A stretch of DNA of 64,000 bases. Source: UBA10347 sp905182135. Lineage in GTDB: Bacteria; Actinomycetota; Acidimicrobiia; Acidimicrobiales; UBA10347. How positions within the stretch are numbered: position 1 is the first letter of the stretch; each line of letters starts with the position of its first letter. The stretch is from the NCBI GenBank assembly GCA_963925805.1, contig CAWUSE010000012.1:62001-126000 (forward strand), in the 5' to 3' direction. A program made the translations under genes and the position numbers. Under the pieces are notes generated by a model. That model saw only the letters and a list, made by a program, of their open reading frames with translations. It was not told the origin of the DNA and did no database searches. Positions 1 through 6,978 of this stretch are shown here, in pieces.

Positions 1-63
1 ATCGAGTCGCTCAAGCTCACCACAGAACTTTGGCTCAACGTGTGCGAGCGTCTGTGGATCTAG
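1..63 (+). CDS. C-terminal tail of a truncated CDS, function unknown
   Basis: Frame 1 is open from the first base for 20 codons and ends at TAG (61-63), with the last residues reading NVCERLWI. This could be the end of a gene that starts left of the window. Twenty residues are too few to assign a family, and a short open frame could be chance. Bases 64-251 that follow hold no recognisable gene or clear terminator. Confidence 0.35.
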   Translation: MESLKLTTELWLNVCERLWI

Positions 64-251
64 CGGTTTCCCGTCCTGTCGATCGCTGCGCCATGAAGCA
101 CGCCGGCGGGGTCAGTCCCACCTTGCCCGATCCCGGCTCGGCAGATACTCCACCGGGCTACACCTACGCCTAGCGAGTGAACAACGGGGTATCTCGACTC
201 GGATCTAGCTTGCTCAGGTTCTCATTTCCTCCAAACCCTGCTGGGTGTTGA

Positions 252-2195
252 TCAGCGAGCGGCCAACGCTAATCGGCTGATGTCGCGCATCATGGCGCCG
301 ATCTCGTAGTCACGTGGCGTGTAGATCCGGTCCACTCCTGCAGCGCGCAAGGCGTCGTGATCTTCGGCGGGGATGATCCCACCCACGATGATCGGAACGT
401 CCACACCCACCGCCTTGAGCTCAGCGACAACCGCCGGAACCAGCTCAACATGACTACCGGATAGCACCGACAGGCCAATGAGGTCGACATCCTCGTCGCG
501 CGCTGTGGCCGCTATCTGGGCTGGCGTGCGGCGGATCCCTTGATAGACAACCTCCATGCCGCTGTCCCGAGCGGCAAGTGCAATCTGTTCGGCGCCGTTT
601 GAATGGCCGTCCAACCCTGGTTTCGCTATCAGCACTTTGGGCGGTCCATCGGCCAGGCTCTGGTGAAAACTGGCCAGCTCACCGAGCAGCGCAGAACCAA
701 CCGCCGAGGCATTCCCAACCCCGGTTGGACCCTGGTATTCGCCGAACACATCGCGGAGAACATTGGCCCATTCGCCTGTCGTAACTCCGGCCCTGGCGCA
801 TGCAATTGTCGCGCCCATGATGTTCTCGGTGCTGTTCGCCACTCGCCGCAGCTCGGTCATTGCCGCGTCAGCTGCTTCACCATCGCGAGTAGACCGCCAC
901 GCCTGCACGTCGGCCACGAGCTCTCGCCCAACCTGCGGGTCAACGCGCAAGATCGACTCGGATCCACCCAACGACGAAGGTTCTGTTTCCCTGAAGTCAT
1001 TTCGACCAACGACGGTGATTTCTCCGGTCTCGATCGAGCGCACCCGGCGGGCATTCGACTCAACCAGTGCACGCTTCATGTCTTCGATCGAGGCGAACGC
1101 TCCTCCGCTATCGATGATCCCATTCAGCTCGGTCCACGCCTGGTCCATCAACTCAGCTGTCAACCCTTCGACCACGTGGGACCCGGCGAAGATGTCGTCG
1201 TACTCGAGTAGATCAGTTTCAAACGCCAACACCTGCTGCATGCGCAGCGCCCACTGCTGATCCCACGGGCGCGGAAGGCCAAGTGCCTCATTCCACGCTG
1301 GCAATTGCAGCGAGCGCGTACGGGCATCCTTAGACAATGTGACGCCCAGCATTTCGAGCACGATCCGTTGCACATTGTTCTCTGGCTGTGACTCGGTGAG
1401 ACCCAGCGAGTTGACCTGGACGCCGTACCGGAAACGTCGCTGTTTAGGATCGGTTACGCCATAACGCTCACGCGTGATCTGTTCCCACATCTGCGTGAAC
1501 GCCCGCATCTTGGCCGTCTCTTCGACGAAGCGGATACCAGCGTTCACGAAGAACGACACGCTGCCGACTACCTGGCCAAAGGCATCCGCCTTGACCTGAC
1601 CGCTCGCCTGTACGGCGTCCAACACGGCAATAGCGTTCGCCAACGCAAACGACAATTCCTGGACAGGCGTAGCGCCAGCCTCCTGCAGGTGATAGCTGCA
1701 GATATTGATCGGGTTCCAATGCGGAACCTCTGCTGCGCAGAAGGCAATCATGTCCACGATCAATCGCAAGCTTGGTTTCGGCGGGAAGATGTAGGTGCCC
1801 CGGCTCAAGTACTCCTTGACGATGTCGTTCTGGGTAGTCCCCCGCAGCTCAGACCGAGGGACGTCCTGCCCTTCCGCGTTTGCGATGTGCAGCGCAAGTA
1901 ACCACGACGCGGGCGCATTGATCGTCATCGACGTATTCATCTGCCCGACAGGGATCCCATCGAGCAGCGTCTGCATATGCCCCAAGTGCACGACTGGCAC
2001 TCCCACCTTGCCGACCTCGCCAGTGGCAAGCACATCGTCAGGGTCATAACCCGTCTGCGTCGGCAAGTCGAAGGCAATGGACAAACCGGTCTGGCCCTTT
2101 TCAAGATTGCTGCGATACAGCGCATTCGATGCTTCCGGTGTGGAGTGACCCGCATAGGTCCGCATCATCCATGGCCGGTCCTTGTCGCGTGTCAC
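252..2195 (-). CDS. ecm: Ethylmalonyl-CoA mutase (MCM family, B12-dependent)
   Basis: This 647-residue single-chain acyl-CoA mutase has an N-terminal TIM-barrel substrate domain (about 1-500) and a C-terminal cobalamin-binding domain (about 515-647). The B12 domain carries the D-x-H-x-x-G motif as DGHSNG near residue 530, with a GLSVLSGSH stretch downstream. The opening RTYAGHS, the FDLPTQTGYD segment and the overall length resemble ethylmalonyl-CoA mutase (Ecm/MeaA) more than the longer methylmalonyl-CoA mutase large subunit. Ecm converts ethylmalonyl-CoA to methylsuccinyl-CoA in the ethylmalonyl-CoA pathway of acetyl-CoA assimilation. The start is GTG at 2195; the upstream ATG at 2203 is out of frame and meets a stop at once. 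No other pathway gene (ccr, mcd, mch) is in view. A generic methylmalonyl-CoA mutase-like role is the main alternative. Confidence 0.85.
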   Translation of the reverse strand: MTRDKDRPWMMRTYAGHSTPEASNALYRSNLEKGQTGLSIAFDLPTQTGYDPDDVLATGEVGKVGVPVVHLGHMQTLLDGIPVGQMNTSMTINAPASWLLALHIANAEGQDVPRSELRGTTQNDIVKEYLSRGTYIFPPKPSLRLIVDMIAFCAAEVPHWNPINICSYHLQEAGATPVQELSFALANAIAVLDAVQASGQVKADAFGQVVGSVSFFVNAGIRFVEETAKMRAFTQMWEQITRERYGVTDPKQRRFRYGVQVNSLGLTESQPENNVQRIVLEMLGVTLSKDARTRSLQLPAWNEALGLPRPWDQQWALRMQQVLAFETDLLEYDDIFAGSHVVEGLTAELMDQAWTELNGIIDSGGAFASIEDMKRALVESNARRVRSIETGEITVVGRNDFRETEPSSLGGSESILRVDPQVGRELVADVQAWRSTRDGEAADAAMTELRRVANSTENIMGATIACARAGVTTGEWANVLRDVFGEYQGPTGVGNASAVGSALLGELASFHQSLADGPPKVLIAKPGLDGHSNGAEQIALAARDSGMEVVYQGIRRTPAQIAATARDEDVDLIGLSVLSGSHVELVPAVVAELKAVGVDVPIIVGGIIPAEDHDALRAAGVDRIYTPRDYEIGAMMRDISRLALAAR

Positions 2196-2396
2196 GGCTT
2201 CATTGTGCCTTGTGAGTGAGGCCGAGCTTTAGAAAACAGGCGCGAGATCTCCAAGGGCTACCTGCCGCACCTCAAACAAGTCTCTTCTTGTTGCAATCTA
2301 AAAGTTTCGAGACCGCAGCGAGCAGTGACAACTAGCCGCCGAAACAGCGGTGCGCATTTTCGACACCCTGCCACACGCATCGGCCATACTGCGTTG

Positions 2397-2951
2397 ATGA
2401 CAAAGGCTGCATTCACAAAAAAGTCACGCCCAGCTGGACTCGTCATCACACCGGGAGCCAGCGCAGATCGCGACCACGCAATGCTGTTGGCCATCGAACA
2501 CGGCATCCCCGAACTGCCAGTCTTGCGGTTGACACTTGCCACCACCAGCGTGCCAAATGCGGTTAAGAAGATCATCGAAGCCGGCCTTAACTTCGCCGAC
2601 GAAATCGGCGTCAACCCGAACAAGCTGGCCTACGGAGGCCGTAGCTTTGGGGGTCGTGCATGTTCGGTCGCTGTAGCCGAAGGCCTCGCTGCAGCGGCAC
2701 TTGTGCTTTTGTCGTATCCCTTGCACCCACCTGGAAAGCTTGACAAGCTCCGCGTAGGTCACTTCCCTGCCATTGGAGTACCGACACTGTTGGTATCTGG
2801 CGAGAAGGACCCGTTCGGTAAACCCGACGAGTTTGCTGCCCACCTGTCTGCCATTGCTGGCCAAACAACAATGGCTTGGGTCCCCGGCAATCACTCACCC
2901 AAGGGGAACGACGAGATAGTTGAAATAGTCCGTTCGTATCTCAAGTACTGA
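2397..2951 (+). CDS. Alpha/beta-hydrolase (dienelactone-hydrolase/KANL3-Tex30-like)
   Basis: A compact alpha/beta-hydrolase of about 184 residues if it starts at the ATG at 2397 (MTKAAF). An in-frame ATG at 2325 gives a 24-residue extension that looks non-coding. The nucleophile elbow is GGRSFGG, the candidate acid is in SGEKDPFG and the candidate histidine in GNHSPKG, so the triad order Ser-Asp-His is complete. Small proteins of this type are usually annotated as dienelactone-hydrolase-like or Tex30-like, and the substrate is unknown. It is divergent from the mutase and convergent with the esterase at 3026-3997. Hydrolase fold is fairly sure; reaction is not. Confidence 0.7.
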   Translation: MTKAAFTKKSRPAGLVITPGASADRDHAMLLAIEHGIPELPVLRLTLATTSVPNAVKKIIEAGLNFADEIGVNPNKLAYGGRSFGGRACSVAVAEGLAAAALVLLSYPLHPPGKLDKLRVGHFPAIGVPTLLVSGEKDPFGKPDEFAAHLSAIAGQTTMAWVPGNHSPKGNDEIVEIVRSYLKY

Positions 2952-3025
2952 TCCTGGACATCACACACAAAGCCAGCGTCAGGGAAGCGGTCGACACTGA
3001 GCGAAGCTGCTGAGACAAGCGAACA

Positions 3026-3997
3026 CTAGCTAGCGGATGCGGATCCAGTCTCGAACAACCAACGCAGCGACTCGCCAAATGCGGCTCCAGCGTGGCGCAG
3101 ATTGTGGCCACCGGTACCGAACTCAAACCGGATGTCATATCCGGCGAATTTCAACGCAGCAGCGACCTGCTGGTTAGCTAGCGACCAACTACCAAAGACG
3201 ATGTCGGCATCGTTCTCGCCGCTCTGCATGAACACTCGAATTTGGCGGCGTTTGGTTGACCTAATCAGGTATGGCCATGCATGGCCACCGCGAATATTCA
3301 CGAACGAGCCACAGTGACTCAGCACCAGCCCAAACTGGTCCGGACGATGCCATGCCGCCGTCCATGCACAGATACCGCCGCTCGAAATACCGGCGACTCC
3401 CCTGCGGGAGGGATCGACGGTGATTGCTCTGCCCAGATGATCCTGCACGAACGGTATGACCTCGTCGACCAGCAGCGATACGTAACGATCAGTCATCGAG
3501 TCATATTCGATGCTGCGCTGCCGCAAAGCCCTTGGGTCTCTGTTCATTTCCCACAGCGACGTGCTCGGGGGCACGTCGCTGGCCCGACCGGGCGTGACGA
3601 ATACGCCGACTATCGGCCCCACCGTTCCATCTGCGTTCACCGCATCGAGCACGCGCTGAGCGCGCACTGGCCCCTCGGCGTCCAGGTAACGGTTGCCGTC
3701 GTTGAACACCAACAGTGCTGGCGACGCTGCACCGGCTAGCTCGTCAGGGCAGACGATCCACAAATCTCGCACCGTGTTTGGATAGACCGCGCTCGATCGC
3801 CAGTCCGGGAAATAGCTGACCGAGCTGCGGGTCGGCCCTTCTGCCACGGCCTCAACGCACGGCTGGTAGGCCGTGTCACCGGGTGTATCGAGCGCCTTGA
3901 TAATTTCGTCGTTGTGGCGACCGTTAACCACCGCTCCACCGTGAACATCGGTGAAGTTCTGATGCAGGCCAAACCGTTGATACGTCTCAAGATCCAC
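3026..3997 (-). CDS. Putative esterase (enterochelin esterase/esterase D-like)
   Basis: A 323-residue protein resembling the putative-esterase family (PF00756). It has a beta-sandwich-like N-terminal part and an alpha/beta-hydrolase core with the nucleophile elbow GISSGG near residue 205, the segment SGENDADI as likely acid region and GGHNLRHAG as the likely histidine. No signal peptide is evident, so it is probably cytoplasmic. The start is GTG at 3997; the frame is open only nine codons further upstream without a better start. It converges on the small alpha/beta-hydrolase. Substrate unknown. Confidence 0.75.
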   Translation of the reverse strand: MDLETYQRFGLHQNFTDVHGGAVVNGRHNDEIIKALDTPGDTAYQPCVEAVAEGPTRSSVSYFPDWRSSAVYPNTVRDLWIVCPDELAGAASPALLVFNDGNRYLDAEGPVRAQRVLDAVNADGTVGPIVGVFVTPGRASDVPPSTSLWEMNRDPRALRQRSIEYDSMTDRYVSLLVDEVIPFVQDHLGRAITVDPSRRGVAGISSGGICAWTAAWHRPDQFGLVLSHCGSFVNIRGGHAWPYLIRSTKRRQIRVFMQSGENDADIVFGSWSLANQQVAAALKFAGYDIRFEFGTGGHNLRHAGAAFGESLRWLFETGSASAS

Positions 3998-4026
3998 TTG
4001 CCGACCGTAGCCGGGCGCAGTGATCT

Positions 4027-4354
4027 AGGTCGATGACGCCGGCGATGGGCTAACCGGCAACCACGACGATTTAGTCATGACCCTCGAAGGTGAACCAATC
4101 GCTCGTGTTAGGAGCGACCTGAGTTGGCATGCACCAAGCCAGTATGCGAAAAGACTCGTTCCAGATCGAAACGCACTAGGTCGGCCTGAATCAACACCCG
4201 CCAAGTTGACAGGCCGACTGCAGAAACGAGTCCTGACTTCCCGCGACTACCCCAACCTCTGTTTCATGGCAAAGGTTGCCCACAGGTTTTGGCCCAAGGT
4301 GACCGCGGCGTGCCAGGAATCGTATGATCGGGAGATCTGAATGATTGGAGATCA
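4027..4354. other. Intergenic region, no convincing gene
   Basis: About 330 bases lie between the divergent esterase and the LDH2-type dehydrogenase. An 87-codon open frame (4077-4340) has unremarkable composition and no recognisable motif, so I do not call it. The region should hold the promoters of both flanking genes, and its right end carries a short direct repeat (4325-4353). Confidence 0.4.
4325..4353 (+). promoter_or_regulatory. Short direct repeat overlapping the translation start region
   Basis: The segments TGATCGGGAGATC (4325-4337) and TGATTGGAGATC (4342-4353) form an imperfect direct repeat separated by four bases, immediately 5' of the ATG at 4358. The second copy includes the GGAG ribosome-binding site at 4347-4350. 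It could be an operator or just a duplicated Shine-Dalgarno; no regulator can be named. Confidence 0.25.
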
Positions 4355-4357
4355 GTG

Positions 4358-5359
4358 ATGTCGACCGTGGCACTAACCGAACTGGAAATCCATGGTTTGG
4401 CGCGCAGTTGCCTGCTGGTTAACGGCTGTGACGAGGCCAACGCCGCTGCAGCAGCCCGCACGATCAGTTCAGCCGAGCGGTCCGGGGCTATCTCCCATGG
4501 GCTGTTTCGGTTACCGGGTTATGTCGCATCCCTGCGGAGCGGCAAGGTAAATGGGCACGCAGTTCCTCGTGAAGAACAGCTGACCAGCGCAGCGATCCGG
4601 CTTGACGGCGACCGAGGCTTCGCTCCGCTGGCGATTGAGTACGGCACGCCGCTGATTGTCGACGCTGCGAGAGATTCCGGTGTCGCCGTGCTACTCATTC
4701 GCAACAGCTTCCACTTCGCAGCGCTATGGCCTGAGGTCGAAGCACTCGCAGCGCATGACCTGGTGGGCCTAGCGTGCACAGTACACACGCCGATGGTTGC
4801 GCCGTTCGGAGCGAAGAAAGCGTTCTTCAGCACCAACCCGATCGCGTTCGCTTATCCCCGTCCTGGTCGCGACCCGTACGTGTTTGACATGGCCACAGCA
4901 GCCAAGGCCGCTGGCGACATCGGCATCGCCGCCCGCGACGACCATGAGCTACCGACCGGCACCGGCCTCACTGCCGACGGCAATCCAACAACCGATGCCA
5001 AAGAGGTCCTTGACGGCGGTGTGATCCTGCCCTTTGGCGGCTACAAGGGCTCGGCAATCGCAACGATGATCGAACTGCTTGCAGCCGGGCTGGTCGGCGA
5101 CTACTTCAGCTACGAGGCAGTGAAGGCCGATAATCGAGACGGTGGCCCCGCAATCGGCGGCGAGTTCATTCTGGCCATGTCCCCCGAGGTCCTGAGCGGG
5201 CCGGGGTGGGCCGAACACAGTGATGCCTTTCTCGCCGAACTCGAGAACATGCCCGGCGTGCGCCTTCCCGGGCAGCGCCGGTTTGCTGCTCGGCTTTCGG
5301 ACGAACCAATCCACGTCAATGCTGAACTCGTCGACACGCTGCAATCAATGCTCATCTGA
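4358..5359 (+). CDS. LDH2 family malate/lactate/ureidoglycolate-type dehydrogenase
   Basis: About 333 residues matching the LDH2/malate dehydrogenase-oxidoreductase family (PF02615), an NAD(P)-dependent fold distinct from classical lactate dehydrogenase. Family hallmarks are SHGLFRLPGY near the N-terminus, NSFHF (catalytic histidine region), STNPIAFAYP, DMATAAKAAGDI and the C-terminal GGYKGSAIA. The family reduces or oxidises 2-keto/2-hydroxy acids or related imino acids; substrate is undetermined. ATG at 4358 has GGAG at 4347-4350; a GTG one codon earlier is possible. It precedes the cox-like operon by 210 bases and may belong to the same catabolic function. Confidence 0.85.
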   Translation: MSTVALTELEIHGLARSCLLVNGCDEANAAAAARTISSAERSGAISHGLFRLPGYVASLRSGKVNGHAVPREEQLTSAAIRLDGDRGFAPLAIEYGTPLIVDAARDSGVAVLLIRNSFHFAALWPEVEALAAHDLVGLACTVHTPMVAPFGAKKAFFSTNPIAFAYPRPGRDPYVFDMATAAKAAGDIGIAARDDHELPTGTGLTADGNPTTDAKEVLDGGVILPFGGYKGSAIATMIELLAAGLVGDYFSYEAVKADNRDGGPAIGGEFILAMSPEVLSGPGWAEHSDAFLAELENMPGVRLPGQRRFAARLSDEPIHVNAELVDTLQSMLI

Positions 5360-5569
5360 ACTAGCCAGACGACTGCACTTAAGCGCCATTAGTAACTACT
5401 ATCCGCAAACGAAGCAACACACCGACCCGACCTCATACCAGAACACGTCTCAAGTCAGCCTCAACGAGACAACCCAAGAACCAGCTTGAGACACGTACTA
5501 GGTACAAGCCTCAAGTGAGGGTTAACCGATCGACTCAGTCGTCTTAGCTGACCGCCTAGGGGTAACCAC

Positions 5570-6439
5570 GTGAAGAATCCACCGTTCAACTATCACCGGC
5601 CAGCCTCGGTCGACGAGGCACTCGCGTTGTTGACCGAACACGGCGACGAGGCCAAGGTCCTTGCTGGTGGCCAGAGCTTGCTGCCAATCATGGCGCTGCG
5701 TCTGGGCCGGCCCGAGCATGTGATCGATATCGGTGCGATCGACGAGTTGAAGTCAATCAGTGTTGGTGGTGGCATCACGATCGGAGCGATGGTCCGCCAC
5801 GCCGAAGCCGAAAAATCGGCCGAAGTCGCCGAACAGACACCGCTTATCACCGCTGCGCTCCCTTACGTGGGTCACCGAGCGATCCGTAATCGCGGCACGG
5901 TCGTTGGCAGCATCGCTCATGCCGATGGCGCTGCCGAGATGCCTGCGGTTTGCCTGGCAATCGGGGCCACAATGCACATCGCATCGTCAACCCAAACCCG
6001 CCAGGTCGCCGCCGCCGACTTCTTCCAAGGATTCTTCACGACCTCGATCGAAGCCAACGAGTTGCTCACCGCTGTTCACTTCCCAGCTCAAAGCACTAGC
6101 GCCGGAAGCACAGTCGTCGAAATTAGCCGCCGTCACAGTGACTACGCCATGTGCGGCCTGGCCTGCATGATCGATGCGCCTGACGGAACCATCGTGTCGG
6201 CAGCATTGTCGTTCTTCGGTGTAGCCAGCGCAGCGGTGCGTGCAACCGAAGCCGAGGCTGCCCTGGTCGGCAAGGCCCCCAACAACGAAACCTTTGCCGC
6301 TGCTGCAACGATCGTCAGCAACACTTTGGCTCCTGACGATGACATTCACGCCACTGCTGCCTATCGACGTCACATCGCAGGCGTACTTACCCGCCGCGGT
6401 CTAGCCGAGGCCACCAGCCAAATCGGGATTCGCGCATGA
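5570..6439 (+). CDS. Molybdenum hydroxylase FAD-binding subunit (CoxM-like)
   Basis: A 289-residue FAD subunit of the xanthine dehydrogenase/CO dehydrogenase family (FAD_binding_5 followed by CO_deh_flav_C). It shows LAGGQSLLP for FAD pyrophosphate binding, the GAMVRHAE stretch, RNRGTVVGSIAHADGAAEMP and a C-terminal domain with YRRHIAGVLTRR. It passes electrons between the FeS subunit and an external acceptor. The start is GTG at 5570 with a purine-rich stretch just upstream. It overlaps the next gene by four bases (ATGA), showing translational coupling in a coxM-coxS-coxL-ordered operon. Confidence 0.9.
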   Translation: MKNPPFNYHRPASVDEALALLTEHGDEAKVLAGGQSLLPIMALRLGRPEHVIDIGAIDELKSISVGGGITIGAMVRHAEAEKSAEVAEQTPLITAALPYVGHRAIRNRGTVVGSIAHADGAAEMPAVCLAIGATMHIASSTQTRQVAAADFFQGFFTTSIEANELLTAVHFPAQSTSAGSTVVEISRRHSDYAMCGLACMIDAPDGTIVSAALSFFGVASAAVRATEAEAALVGKAPNNETFAAAATIVSNTLAPDDDIHATAAYRRHIAGVLTRRGLAEATSQIGIRA

Positions 6440-6978
6440 GTCTTCCATCCGCGACAACACCTGCCGGTGAAACGCTCGCCATCAACGTCACGGTCAACGG
6501 CACACTCCTGAGCCTGAACGTCGAGCCTCGTCACTCACTCGCCGACGTGATCCGCGAGGACATCAGTCTCACCGGCACCCACCTGGGCTGCGAACACGGC
6601 GTGTGCGGTGCTTGCACGATCCTGCTCGATGGCGAGCCGTCACGAGCATGCCTGATGCTTGGCGTACAGGCCGATGGCGCGGACGTTGTAACCATCGAAG
6701 GCTTGGCCAACAATGACGGAACTATGCATCCGGTGCAGCAGGCGATGTACGAGGCCATGAGCTTTCAGTGCGCCTTCTGCACACCTGGGTTCCTGATGAG
6801 CACGATTGCGCTGCTTCGGGACAACCCGAGCCCATCGGAAGTCGAAATCCGTGAGGGACTTAGCGGCAACCTCTGCCGTTGCACCGGCTATCAGTCCATT
6901 GTTGATGGTGTCGAAACCGCGGTACGCCTTATCGCCAGCAACAGCGCCGGAATCGACCCTGTGGGAGAACCCACATGA
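6436..6978 (+). CDS. Molybdenum hydroxylase [2Fe-2S] subunit (CoxS-like)
   Basis: A 180-residue iron-sulfur subunit. The N-terminal plant-ferredoxin-like domain has cysteines in HLGCEHGVCGAC and later in SRAC. The C-terminal helical domain has CAFCTPGF and NLCRCTGY, so all eight ligands for two [2Fe-2S] clusters are present. It relays electrons from the molybdenum centre to the FAD subunit. Start ATG overlaps the upstream stop (ATGA), and its own stop overlaps the next ATG the same way. It is slightly longer than typical CoxS because of an N-terminal lead and a C-terminal tail. Confidence 0.92.
   Translation: MSLPSATTPAGETLAINVTVNGTLLSLNVEPRHSLADVIREDISLTGTHLGCEHGVCGACTILLDGEPSRACLMLGVQADGADVVTIEGLANNDGTMHPVQQAMYEAMSFQCAFCTPGFLMSTIALLRDNPSPSEVEIREGLSGNLCRCTGYQSIVDGVETAVRLIASNSAGIDPVGEPT

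Noticed and set aside
4077..4340. 87-codon plus-strand frame between esterase and LDH2-type genes
   Set aside because: No ribosome-binding site, domain or coding-like composition; treated as intergenic.
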